Shown here: positions 54,463 through 62,595 of the stretch, in pieces | How positions within the stretch are numbered: position 1 is the first letter of the stretch | How the letters are laid out: each line of letters begins with the position of its first letter | Assembly (NCBI RefSeq): GCF_002549795.1 | Contig: NZ_CP021435.1 | Coordinates: forward strand, 3,224,001 to 3,288,000 | Length of the DNA: 64,000 nucleotides | Reading direction: 5' to 3' | Source: Halomonas beimenensis | GTDB lineage: Bacteria > Pseudomonadota > Gammaproteobacteria > Pseudomonadales > Halomonadaceae | Program-made: the position numbers and the translations under genes | The notes under the pieces: model-generated | What the model was told of the DNA's origin: nothing | The model's input: only the letters and a program-made list of their open reading frames with translations | The model's database searches: none

Positions 54463-55128
54463 ATGAGCGCCTGGTGGAGCTACCGTCCGGAGGACCTGCT
54501 GATGTTCTCGTCGCGGGTCTACGAGCGGCTCTTCGTGCTGCACAACCAGGCGCTCTGGCCGGCGCAACCGCTCGCCCTGGCGCTGGGCGCCGGGCTCTGC
54601 CTCGTGCTCCTTCGCCCGACCGCGGGGCGTCTGCGCCTGGTGGCCCTGCTGCTGGCGGCCGCCTGGGGCTTCGTCGCCTGGGCCTTCCTGTGGCAGCGCT
54701 ACGCCCCCATCAACTGGGGCATCCGCTACGTGGTGCCGCTCTTCGCGCTCCAGGCCGGGCTGCTGCTCGTGCTGGGCGGCCGGCGAGGCGGGCTTGCCCT
54801 GCCGTCCGGCTCGGGGGCATCGAGGGGGCTGGGCCTGGGGCTCGCCGGCTATGCGGTCTTCCTGCATCCGCTCACCGCCGTGGCCCTCGGCCGCGGCCTG
54901 GCCGGTGCCGAGGTGTTCGCCCTCGCCCCCGACCCGCTGGCCATCGCCACCCTGGGCCTGGCGGCGATGGTCCGGCCGGCGCGCCACGGCTGGGCGCTGC
55001 TGGTCGTCCCCGCCCTGTGGTGCCTGTTCAGCGCCGCCACCCTCTCCCTGCTCGACGGCCCGGCCGCCTGGCCGCCGCTGCTCGCGGTGGCCATCGCCGT
55101 GGCGGCCCGCCTGATGGCGCCCGGCTGA
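54463..55128 (+). CDS. DUF6064-like membrane protein
   Basis: 221-residue protein with about six hydrophobic helices (SYRPEDLLMFSSRVYERLF at the start). Resembles the DUF6064 membrane family. It begins 11 bases after the reductase stop (a GTG at 54448 that overlaps that stop is an alternative start) and is probably co-transcribed with it. Function unknown. Confidence 0.72.
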   Translation: MSAWWSYRPEDLLMFSSRVYERLFVLHNQALWPAQPLALALGAGLCLVLLRPTAGRLRLVALLLAAAWGFVAWAFLWQRYAPINWGIRYVVPLFALQAGLLLVLGGRRGGLALPSGSGASRGLGLGLAGYAVFLHPLTAVALGRGLAGAEVFALAPDPLAIATLGLAAMVRPARHGWALLVVPALWCLFSAATLSLLDGPAAWPPLLAVAIAVAARLMAPG

Positions 55129-55152
55129 GGGCCGAGGCGACGGCCGCCAAGG

Positions 55153-55602
55153 CTAGAGGACCCCGCGTCGCAGCCACCCATAGGTCCCCCCGATCACCCA
55201 GCCGAAGATGACGTGCGCGAGCAGGGCGGAGATGGGCGCGATCAGCCCGAAGCCCAGCCCGAACAGGCCGGACCCCGCCAGGGGAAAGACCGTGACCATC
55301 ACCACCAGCCAGCTGGCCACGCCGAACTCCAGGCCCCGCCGCGTGGGGGTGCGCCCCGGCAGGTAGGGCACCACCAGGGCGAACAGCAGACCCCAGATTA
55401 TGGTGCCCACCGCGAAGTGGATGCCCCAGCCCACCAGCAGGCTGTCCGGCGTGCCGAGCAGGTCGTGGGCGGCCAGGTTCATGATCTCGATGGGGTGGTA
55501 CCAGGTCATGATCCCCGCCGACAGGCGCAGGATCATGATCAGCGAAATGGTCAGGGTGGCCACGAAGCCGGCCAGCATCCCTCTCAGCAAGCGTGCGCCC
55601 AT
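55153..55602 (-). CDS. DUF6789-like membrane protein
   Basis: 149-residue protein with about four membrane helices: LLRGMLAGFVATLTISLIMI, GWGIHFAVGTIIWGLLFALV and PISALLAHVIFGWVIGGTYG. The pattern fits the DUF6789 family of unknown function. It is the second gene of a minus-strand pair with cytochrome P460, 82 bases downstream of it. Confidence 0.72.
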   Translation of the reverse strand: MGARLLRGMLAGFVATLTISLIMILRLSAGIMTWYHPIEIMNLAAHDLLGTPDSLLVGWGIHFAVGTIIWGLLFALVVPYLPGRTPTRRGLEFGVASWLVVMVTVFPLAGSGLFGLGFGLIAPISALLAHVIFGWVIGGTYGWLRRGVL

Positions 55603-55684
55603 GGGGCACCTCCCGACTGCCGCTGTGACTTCCAGTGTAGGAGGTCAGCCGTGCCGCGCCGGGAGACGCCGGTCGTCACGCCCT

Positions 55685-56230
55685 TCATCGCAGGGTCGGA
55701 TAGCCCTCGACGAACACCCAGTCGGTCTGCTGCGCCGGGACATGGCAGCCCCGGCAGGTGGCCTCGAAGCCCTCGGAGACGTTCACCGTCGGATCGTCGG
55801 CCTCGAACAGCGCCCAGCCCCAGCCCTCGCCCCAGTGGGGGCCGTCGAAGCGGCCCTGGGCGTCCTTGACCATCACGAACCACACCGCCGGCGCTCCGGC
55901 CCACAGCGCCGAGCCGGTGGTCTTGTCGCCCGACTCGACGCCGCGGATCTCCTTGACGAGCACGGTGCCGTCGGCGAACTCGCCGTCGTCCCGGTAGGCC
56001 CGGGCGGCCTCGGGCTGGGTGTAGACGTCGTGGAAGCCGGCCCCCGGGGCGTCCGCCTGGTCGACCACCCAGGACCCCAGGTGGACCCAGGTCGTCCGCA
56101 CGTCCCCGGGCAGGGAGATGTTGCCCTCCCCATCCACATGCTCCTGGAAGGTCGTCGTCGCCAGGTCGGCGCCGAGCGCGGGAACGGCGGCCAGCAGTGC
56201 CGCCAGGCCGAGCATCTTGGTGGTCGTCAT
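55685..56230 (-). CDS. Cytochrome P460-family protein
   Basis: 181-residue exported protein with a signal peptide (about 1-20, ALGAD) and a haem-attachment motif CRGCH at Cys159/Cys162/His163. The P460 family carries a c-haem crosslinked to a lysine in several members; a lysine in TVLVKEIRG is the candidate here. Characterised P460s oxidise hydroxylamine or take part in nitric oxide stress, but family members outside ammonia oxidisers have unproven roles. It is divergent from an AraC regulator that may control it. Confidence 0.87.
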   Translation of the reverse strand: MTTTKMLGLAALLAAVPALGADLATTTFQEHVDGEGNISLPGDVRTTWVHLGSWVVDQADAPGAGFHDVYTQPEAARAYRDDGEFADGTVLVKEIRGVESGDKTTGSALWAGAPAVWFVMVKDAQGRFDGPHWGEGWGWALFEADDPTVNVSEGFEATCRGCHVPAQQTDWVFVEGYPTLR

Positions 56231-56331
56231 GGCCCCCTCCTGTCGTTCGACTCGTCTCGATTGACAGTCTAGGCGGCCGAGCGGGACGATTGGACGCTAT
56301 CAGTCTCGATGATGCGTCCAGGAGTCTCATC

Positions 56332-57177
56332 ATGGACCGGCTCGCCGCCCTGCTCGGGCGATTCCATCTCGCGGCCAGCGTGCTCAACGCCGGTCCGCTG
56401 TGCCATGAATCCCGGCATTCCGCCGAGGCGGGGACCGGCTTCGTCCACATCCTGACCCGGGGTGAGGCGCACCTGGAACTGGCGGACGGCACGCGTCGAC
56501 GCTTCGAGGAGCCGGTGCTGATCCTGCTGGCCGCGGGCGACGCCCATCGCTTCGGGCCGGGGGCGGAGGGGGCCGAGACCCTGTGCGGGTCCTTCCGGTT
56601 CGGGGCCGGCGATATCTGCCCCATCTACCGAGCCCTGCCCTCGCGGCTGGCCATTCCCCTGGACCGGCTGACCGGCATGGCCGGCCTGCTGGAACTGATG
56701 TTCGCGGAGATGCGGGAGGAACGCTGCGGGCGCCAGGCGGCCCTGGACCGCCTGTGCGAGCTGCTGGTGATCCAGCTGCTGCGTTACCTGATGGATGCCG
56801 GCGAGGCGGATTCCGGCATGCTGGCGGGCATGGCGCACCCCCGACTGGTCAAGGCGCTGATCGCCATGCACGACGCGCCGGCCGAGGCCTGGTCGCTGCC
56901 CAGGCTGGCCGGCGAGGCGGGCATGTCCCGGGCCCGCTTCGCCGGCGTCTTCCGCGACACGGTGGGCCAGACGCCGGCCGAGTACCTGACCCACTACCGG
57001 CTTAGCCTGGCCAAGACCCTGCTGCGGGACGGCGTGGCGCTGGAGGCCATCGCCGACCGGGTCGGCTACGGCAGTGCCTCGGCGCTGGCCAAGGCGTTCC
57101 GGCGCCACACCGGCCGATCGCCCCTGGAGTGGCGCCGGGTCGACGCCGGCACGGTCACCTCTCCCCGGCCGCGTTAG
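56332..57177 (+). CDS. AraC-family transcriptional regulator
   Basis: 281-residue regulator. An AraC cupin-like N-terminal part (about 20-160; ILTRGEAHLELADG, RFEEPVLILLAAGDAHRF) precedes two helix-turn-helices at about 185-275 (SLPRLAGEAGMSRARFAGVF and ALEAIADRVGYGSASALAKAF cut forms). It is divergent from the P460 gene across about 100 bases and is a good candidate for its regulator. ATG 56332 has AGGAG upstream. Confidence 0.9.
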   Translation: MDRLAALLGRFHLAASVLNAGPLCHESRHSAEAGTGFVHILTRGEAHLELADGTRRRFEEPVLILLAAGDAHRFGPGAEGAETLCGSFRFGAGDICPIYRALPSRLAIPLDRLTGMAGLLELMFAEMREERCGRQAALDRLCELLVIQLLRYLMDAGEADSGMLAGMAHPRLVKALIAMHDAPAEAWSLPRLAGEAGMSRARFAGVFRDTVGQTPAEYLTHYRLSLAKTLLRDGVALEAIADRVGYGSASALAKAFRRHTGRSPLEWRRVDAGTVTSPRPR

Positions 57178-57208
57178 CCGGGCGGGGTATCCGCGACGCG
57201 GATGCGAC

Positions 57209-57233
57209 GGGGGAGACGGCTCGCGCCTCCCCC
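57209..57233. terminator. Hairpin between convergent araC-type gene and yghU
   Basis: GGGGGAG/CTCCCCC stem (57209-57215 and 57227-57233) between convergent genes. No U tract; modest support. Confidence 0.4.
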
Positions 57234-57252
57234 TGCCCTGTCCCGGCGCGAG

Positions 57253-58128
57253 TCACGACGAGGTCTCGAGCTTGTCCTGGGTCCTGGTCTCGAAGTCGCC
57301 GGCGTCGTGGCGCTCGTGGAGCTGCATGGCCGGATCGCCGAAGGTGCGGTTGACCATGCGGCCGCGCTGCACCGCCGGGCGGGCGTCGATCTCCCTGGCC
57401 CAGCGCTGCACGTGCTGGTACTCCTGCACCTGGAGGAACTCCCCGGCGTCGTAGAGCCGGCCCAGGGCCAGCTGGCCGTACCAGGGCCAGGCGGCCATGT
57501 CGGCGATGGTGTAGGTGTCGCCGGCGAGATAGCGCGTCTCGGCCAGGCGGCGATCCAGCACGTCGAGCTGGCGCTTGGCCTCCATGGCGTAGCGATCGAT
57601 GGCGTACTCGATCTTCTCCGGCGCGTAGGCGTAGAAGTGGCCGAAGCCGCCGCCCAGGAAGGGCGCGCTGCCCATCTGCCAGAACAGCCAGTTGAGGGTC
57701 TCGGTGCGTCCGGCCAGGCTGCCCGGCAGGAACTCGCCGAAGCGCTCGGCCAGGTAGAGCAGGATGGAACCGGACTCGAAGACACGGATCGGCTCGGCGG
57801 GGCCGTGATCGACCAGCGCCGGGATCTTGGAGTTGGGATTGATCTCCACGAAGCCGCTGCCGAACTGGTCGCCCTCGCCGATGCGGATCAGCCAGGCGTC
57901 GTACTCGGCGTCCTGGTAGCCCAGCTCCAGCAGCTCCTCGAACATCACCGTGGCCTTCACGCCGTTGGGCGTGCCCATGGAGTAGAGCTGGAAGGGATGC
58001 TTGCCCACCGGCAGCGCCTGCTCGTGGGTGGGCCCGGCGACCGGGCGGTTGATGCTGGCGAAGGTACCGCCGCTCGCCCTCTCCCAGGTCCAGACCTTCG
58101 GCGGGGTGTAGTCGTGTCCTTGGCTCAT
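57253..58128 (-). CDS. yghU: YghU-type glutathione transferase / disulfide reductase
   Basis: 291-residue Nu-class glutathione transferase. The N-terminal extension (PKVWTWERASGGTFASINRP) followed by the thioredoxin-like domain (about 45-135; YSMGTPNGVKATVMFEELLELG) and C-terminal helical domain (about 145-270) match E. coli YghU, which binds two glutathione molecules and reduces organic peroxides and disulfides. GAGGAG precedes ATG 58128. Length is normal for the family. Confidence 0.92.
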   Translation of the reverse strand: MSQGHDYTPPKVWTWERASGGTFASINRPVAGPTHEQALPVGKHPFQLYSMGTPNGVKATVMFEELLELGYQDAEYDAWLIRIGEGDQFGSGFVEINPNSKIPALVDHGPAEPIRVFESGSILLYLAERFGEFLPGSLAGRTETLNWLFWQMGSAPFLGGGFGHFYAYAPEKIEYAIDRYAMEAKRQLDVLDRRLAETRYLAGDTYTIADMAAWPWYGQLALGRLYDAGEFLQVQEYQHVQRWAREIDARPAVQRGRMVNRTFGDPAMQLHERHDAGDFETRTQDKLETSS

Positions 58129-58314
58129 GATCGCTCCTCGATGGCGAATGTCGTGGTGGCACCCGTCATGTGACGACAGGTTAGCGTCCTATCAAGCTGC
58201 GACAGACGATAGCCGGTCAAGGTTTCCCCGGCGAGCGAAAGGATCCCCATCGGGGCGATAGCCGGGGCCTATCGTCTCGCCGGCAGCGCCTCGAGGCCGG
58301 CGACCCTCGCCGCT

Positions 58315-59526
58315 TCAGCGGGCCGCCCGCTGCCAGGCGCGGCGCGCCTCGCGGCCGAGGCCCCGGGGCAGGACGAGGCGCGTGGCGCCGAGGTAGCCGA
58401 GAAACGCACCAGCGGCCGACTCGAGCGCCTCGGCCAGGCCCTCGGGCAAGCGGGCCGGCGAGATGTCGGGCTCCCAGTGCCAGGCGAGGATCGTCAGGGT
58501 GCCCTGCTGGCACCTGGCGTCGAAGCGGGCCACGAAGCGCTCGCCCCACAGCACCGGGAGCACGTAGTAGCCCCAGCGGCGCCGGGCCTGGGGCTTGTAG
58601 ACCTCCCAGACGTAGTCGAAGGCGAACAGCCGGGCGACGCCGCCGCGGTCCCACATCAGCGGATCCAGCGGCGCGAGAAAGCGCATCTCCCCCGCCGGGG
58701 CAGCCGCCGGATCGGGCGCCATTTCCAGCACCGCGAGGGCCTCGGGGGTCGTCCAGTAGGTCGTGCCCTCCATGTCGAGCTCGACCAGCTCACCCCGGGC
58801 GATGGCCCGGGCGGCGATGCGATCGCGCTCCGCGCGGGGGCACGGCAGCGACCAGACGGCGCCATCGGCCGCGGGGCGCAGCAGCCCGGCGGCCTGCACG
58901 CGCCGCACCACCAGCCGCTGCAGGGCCTCATCATCGGTGGCGTCATCCATACCTGCGCCCTGGGGCAGCACCCGCTCGGGCAGGTCGTAGGCATGGCGAC
59001 CGCCGACGCGATGGTGGGTCATCAGGTGCCCGGCATCCCACAGCGCCTTGAGCAGGTGCCGCGAACGCTTGGGGCCGTACCAGCTGCCGCGCAGGGCGGG
59101 ATCGGCCCGCTGGTCGCCGAGCTCGAGGCTGGTCGAGGGGCCCTGGCGCTCGACCTGCGCCACCAGGGCGCGGGCCTCCGGCGCCTCGACGTCCACGCCC
59201 CGCCGCTGCCAGCGCCGGGCGAACCAGCGGTGGAACGGCGCCTGGGCCCACCACTCCACGGGACGGATCAGGCTGGCCTGCTTGTCCCAGCCGTCGACCA
59301 GCCACCGCTGCCCGTAGGCCGCCTGCTGCCAGTCCCCCTGGCGATAACCGGGCACCCGGGCCTGCAGCACCAGGTCCGGGTTGGTGCCGACCGGCGCCAG
59401 GGGATCGAACTGGATGGTGCCCAGCCGGTGGATGACGCTCGCCAGCGGCGCCAGCCGGAAGTGATAGCGCACCAGCAGCCGGCCAGCGTCGGCGCGCGTC
59501 AGGGTGAGGCGTTGGGGGGCGGTCAT
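58315..59526 (-). CDS. ycaQ: YcaQ-type winged-helix DNA glycosylase
   Basis: 403-residue protein of the HTH_42/AlkZ family. RLGTIQFDPLAP contains the QFD motif typical of the YcaQ/AlkX branch, which in E. coli unhooks interstrand crosslinks. Other landmarks are DGWDKQASLIRPVEWW, LPERVLPQ and FLAPLDPLMWDR. ATG 59526 (MTAPQRLTLTR) follows AAGGAGTGCCG; the earlier ATG at 59556 is less likely. It is a single gene upstream of the long intergenic region. Confidence 0.9.
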   Translation of the reverse strand: MTAPQRLTLTRADAGRLLVRYHFRLAPLASVIHRLGTIQFDPLAPVGTNPDLVLQARVPGYRQGDWQQAAYGQRWLVDGWDKQASLIRPVEWWAQAPFHRWFARRWQRRGVDVEAPEARALVAQVERQGPSTSLELGDQRADPALRGSWYGPKRSRHLLKALWDAGHLMTHHRVGGRHAYDLPERVLPQGAGMDDATDDEALQRLVVRRVQAAGLLRPAADGAVWSLPCPRAERDRIAARAIARGELVELDMEGTTYWTTPEALAVLEMAPDPAAAPAGEMRFLAPLDPLMWDRGGVARLFAFDYVWEVYKPQARRRWGYYVLPVLWGERFVARFDARCQQGTLTILAWHWEPDISPARLPEGLAEALESAAGAFLGYLGATRLVLPRGLGREARRAWQRAAR

Positions 59527-59619
59527 CGGCACTCCTTGTCCCGAAACTTCGCCCATCCTAGGGGAAAGCGGGGGGGGTTGGCTCGGCTACGCTGGTCTGC
59601 TCGCTGGCGGTGCTTCCCT

Positions 59620-59735
59620 GTGGGAGCGATCTTCAGATCCGGTCCGACGCCTCCGCGAATGGCGCCGCCAGGCGCCCCTGGAGGCCCTGGAGATCCTGAA
59701 CTCATCGACTTCGCGTAGCGGAGCTGCGCTCCCAC
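59620..59735. repeat. REP-like element with inverted ends
   Basis: GTGGGAGCG at 59620-59628 faces CGCTCCCAC at 59727-59735, bracketing about 100 bases. Such GTGGGAGCG-type palindromic ends are seen in repetitive extragenic elements of pseudomonads and related bacteria. No transposase is present. Confidence 0.45.
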
Positions 59736-59863
59736 GAAGGCCTGCTCGCTGGCACCCGCACCACCAATCACCAGCCCCTTGTCCTGACTTCCACCGAGAA
59801 CGGTTCTCGTCATGTGCTCGCCCTGATTGACATCCCTGCCCCACCTGCATACGTTGTCCGTAG

Positions 59864-59913
59864 CGCCGATTTGAACCTCAGCTTGCGGGCGCTCTACAAG
59901 TTCCGCTAAAGCG
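59864..59913. repeat. Direct repeat copy 1, with tRNA-like features on the minus strand
   Basis: 50-base copy of a repeat whose mate is at 59981. Read on the minus strand it contains D-arm-like TTGTAGAGCGC and T-loop-like GGTTCAAATC, but the arms do not pair into a tRNA. 38 of 50 bases match the mate; both begin CGCCGATTT and end GCTAAAGCG. Confidence 0.55.
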
Positions 59914-59923
59914 ATCGCCACGG

Positions 59924-59959
59924 GCCCGCCTTAGCACAACAAGCTGAGCGGGCTTTTTT
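59924..59959 (+). terminator. Orphan intrinsic terminator
   Basis: GCCCGC-C-TTAGC pairs with GCTGAGCGGGC (one bulge) across a six-base loop, then six T. A strong plus-strand terminator with no protein gene upstream for about 400 bases on that strand, so it may end an unannotated small RNA. Confidence 0.75.
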
Positions 59960-59980
59960 GTTGCCCGACATCCGGGCCAC

Positions 59981-60030
59981 CGCCGATTTAATCACCAACT
60001 TGCGGGCGGGATAGAAATGCAGCTAAAGCG
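59981..60030. repeat. Direct repeat copy 2
   Basis: Second 50-base copy, starting 117 bases after the first and on the other side of the terminator. It has CGCCGATTT, CTTGCGGGCG and GCTAAAGCG in common with copy 1. Confidence 0.55.
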
Positions 60031-60093
60031 GCGCACGACTCCTCTCCCCTGGGTCGGCGTCTGCCGTCCACCGCAGGGGATACGGAGACCGAC

Positions 60094-60360
60094 ATGAACC
60101 CTCACCTTCATTCTTCTCAAGGGGGGCAGCGCCCCGCCTCCATCAACCACCCTCTCGCCGGCTCCCGCCGTCAGGCGACTTGGCTCCTGGCGAGCCTGGC
60201 AGAAGATGACCTCGTCCGCCCGGAGCTTCGCAACGACGCCATCCTGGCATCGGCGCGGCGCACCACGAGCGAGCCCGCGGCCGGCACGCCGCGTGCCACC
60301 CTCCGCCAGGCAGCTGGTTCGCGGCCCCTCGATGATCGCTTCGAGGAGGAAGAAGCGTGA
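60094..60360 (+). CDS. Possible small protein, 88 residues
   Basis: Open frame with GGAG seven bases before the ATG and normal GC-rich codon use. The product (MNPHLHSSQGGQRPASINHP to DDRFEEEEA) is hydrophilic, Arg- and Ala-rich, without a recognised domain. It begins after the repeat pair and ends before the convergent tetR gene. It may be a real orphan gene or an untranslated part of the repeat region. Confidence 0.4.
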   Translation: MNPHLHSSQGGQRPASINHPLAGSRRQATWLLASLAEDDLVRPELRNDAILASARRTTSEPAAGTPRATLRQAAGSRPLDDRFEEEEA

Positions 60361-60423
60361 GCGCCGAGGCGCCGGCGGCACGCGGGGGAAGAAGATGGAG
60401 CCACCCGCCCCACCTCTCCGACC

Positions 60424-61038
60424 TCATCGGCCGGCCAGCAGCGCCTCTAGCCCGGCAAGCTGGTAGCGCCAGAAGGCCTCGAAGGCCGCGCGGATCTCGC
60501 CCGCGTCGTCGTGCAAGCGCAGGATCGCGACGATCATGTCGAGGGTGCTCGAGAACAGCTGCACCAGCACCGCCCGCGGCACCGGGCCCGCGCCCTCCCC
60601 GGCGGTCTGGGAGGCGACGTAGGCGTCGGCCAGGCGGGTGAGCTCCCGCACGATCAGCGGCCGCACATGGGCCAGGGAGGAGCCCTGGGCGCCGGCCAGC
60701 AGGATCACCACGGGCAGGCGCCGCTCGATCCAGAACGCCAGCAGGGCCTCTGCCCGAGCCGATCCCGGCGCCGTGGCCGAGCGCCAGTCGGCGAGGGTGC
60801 CGAGCTCGCGGACCCGGGCGCGCATCAGGCGCAGCAGCCTCGCGGCCACATCCCGGGGCACCACGGCGTCGAACAGCGCCGCCTTGTTCGGGAAGTAGCG
60901 ATAGAGGTTGCCGGTGGACACGCCGGCCTCGGCGGCGATGTCGGTCAGCCGCGCCGCGGCGAAGCCGTCGCGGGCGAAGGCCTCGGCCGCCGCGGCCAGG
61001 ATACGGGTGCGAACGGCGGTCTTGAGGGTCTGGGGCAT
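60424..61038 (-). CDS. TetR/AcrR-family regulator
   Basis: 204-residue TetR-type repressor. The N-terminal helix-turn-helix (about 10-55; DIAAEAGVSTGNLYRYFPNKAALF) is typical, with a variable helical ligand domain after it. It starts four bases after the amidase stop, so the two genes form a bicistron, and the palindrome upstream of the amidase is its likely operator. The ligand is unknown and may be related to the amidase substrate. Confidence 0.92.
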   Translation of the reverse strand: MPQTLKTAVRTRILAAAAEAFARDGFAAARLTDIAAEAGVSTGNLYRYFPNKAALFDAVVPRDVAARLLRLMRARVRELGTLADWRSATAPGSARAEALLAFWIERRLPVVILLAGAQGSSLAHVRPLIVRELTRLADAYVASQTAGEGAGPVPRAVLVQLFSSTLDMIVAILRLHDDAGEIRAAFEAFWRYQLAGLEALLAGR

Positions 61039-61042
61039 GGGC

Positions 61043-62476
61043 CTACTCCACGCCTCCCGGCCGGCGCTCGTGCCAGGGCGCCGCCTGCTCGAGCTCCAGG
61101 GCCAGCCCCAGCAGCACCGCCTCCTGGCCCAGCGGGGCCGCGAAGTGCGAGCCGATCGGCAGGCCCGTCGGCGAGACGTGCAGCGGCACCGACATGGCCG
61201 GCCAGCCGGCGATGGAGGCGATGGCGGTGTAGCCCGCCAGGGACTCGGTGAAGGCCGCCGCCTCCTCGAAGGGCTGGGTGCCGCCGTGGCGACCGAGCGG
61301 GAAGGCGGGAAAGGCCACGGTGGGGCACAGCAGGACGTCGAACCCGGCCATGGCGCGATCCGCCGCGTCCGCGGCGGCCTGTAGCATGGCCGCCGCCCGT
61401 GAGCCCGCCTCGGGCGGCAGGTCCCGGGAGCGAGCGATCAGCTCGCGGGTATAGGGCTCCAGGCGCCCCTCGTCGAACGCCGGCCCCATCAGGGCGCGCA
61501 GCTGCTCGCAGGCGCCGCCCAGGGTCAGCGACGCCAAGGTGAAGAAGGCATCCCCCGCGGCCCGGGCATCAAACCGCGGCCCTTCGGTTTCCACCACTTG
61601 GTGGCCCAGCGACTCGCAGAGCCGCCGGGTCGCCTCCAGCGCCTCCGTCACCTCAGGCTCGGGCGAGGTGCCGTCGGCGGTGCGCCGGTAGAGGCCGATG
61701 CGCAGCCGGCGGCGCAGCGGCTCGGTTACCCGGCCGACCTTCCCGCCCGGCAGGCCCGCCTCGTCGCGCTCCACCACGGACAGCCAGGTGGCGCTGTCGC
61801 GCACGCTGCGCGACACGCAGTGCTCGCTGATCATCCGGATGAAGGGGGTGTCGGCGGGCTGGCCCGTGGAGAGGTGCCGCCCCCGGCTGGGCTTGAAGCC
61901 GAACAGCCCGCAGAAGGACGCCGGGCCGCGGATCGAGCCGCCCCCGTCGGAGGCGTGGGCGACGGGCACCATGCCGGAGGCCACGGCGGCCACCGCCCCG
62001 CCGGACGAACCGCCGGGCGAGCGTTCGAGATCCCAGGGATTGCGGGTGGCCCCGCACGCCAGCGTCTCGGTGGTGCCCAGCAGGCCGAACTCCGAGGTGG
62101 TGCTCTTGCCCAGCACGATCAGGCCGCTGGCATCCAGCGCCTCGGTATAGGCCGAGCCGGCCGGCGGCACCTGCCCCCGGAACAGGCGCGAGCCCATCCC
62201 CAGCGGCAGGCCGGGGTAGGCGACGAGATCCTTCAGCAGCGTGGGCACCCCGGCGAAGGGGCCCGTCGTCCCGCAAGTCCGCGCCTTCTCCCGGGCGAGC
62301 TCGGCGTCGCTCGCCGCCACCGCGTTGATCGCCGGATCCAGCCGCTCGATGCGGCGGATGGCCGCCTCCACCAGCTCCAGCGGCGAGACCTCGCCGCGCT
62401 GAACCAGCCGCGCCTGGGCCGTGGCATCCAGGCGAGCCAGGTCATCGTCCTGGCTACCGATGCGATCCGTTGCCAT
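61043..62476 (-). CDS. Amidase signature family hydrolase
   Basis: 477-residue amidase of the Ser-cisSer-Lys type. The catalytic Lys is in PTLLKDLVAYPG, the cis-Ser in ERSPGGSSGGAVAAVASG and the nucleophile Ser in SDGGGSIRGPASFCG. Amide substrate unknown. It leads the bicistron with the TetR regulator and is preceded by an imperfect palindrome, suggesting autoregulation by the repressor. Confidence 0.9.
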   Translation of the reverse strand: MATDRIGSQDDDLARLDATAQARLVQRGEVSPLELVEAAIRRIERLDPAINAVAASDAELAREKARTCGTTGPFAGVPTLLKDLVAYPGLPLGMGSRLFRGQVPPAGSAYTEALDASGLIVLGKSTTSEFGLLGTTETLACGATRNPWDLERSPGGSSGGAVAAVASGMVPVAHASDGGGSIRGPASFCGLFGFKPSRGRHLSTGQPADTPFIRMISEHCVSRSVRDSATWLSVVERDEAGLPGGKVGRVTEPLRRRLRIGLYRRTADGTSPEPEVTEALEATRRLCESLGHQVVETEGPRFDARAAGDAFFTLASLTLGGACEQLRALMGPAFDEGRLEPYTRELIARSRDLPPEAGSRAAAMLQAAADAADRAMAGFDVLLCPTVAFPAFPLGRHGGTQPFEEAAAFTESLAGYTAIASIAGWPAMSVPLHVSPTGLPIGSHFAAPLGQEAVLLGLALELEQAAPWHERRPGGVE

Positions 62477-62499
62477 GGTGCCCTCCTTGCCTGTGCTAC

Positions 62500-62527
62500 A
62501 AGTGAAAAGCGAATATGCTATTCACTT
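62500..62527. promoter_or_regulatory. Probable TetR operator
   Basis: Outer arms AAGTGAA and TTCACTT with AGC/GCT inside form an imperfect 28-base palindrome, 24 bases upstream of the amidase start. Nine of twelve bases match between the inner half-sites. AT-rich surroundings fit an overlapping promoter. Confidence 0.65.
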
Positions 62528-62595
62528 TAGTCGCCACACTCGGCGATGCAAGGCGGTGTCGGCATTGCCGCCCAAGTAACTCGGCTCGGCCCACA

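Noticed and set aside
59864..59913. A tRNA gene in the intergenic region.
   Set aside because: D-arm- and T-loop-like pieces exist, but the arms do not pair and the anticodon arm is missing.
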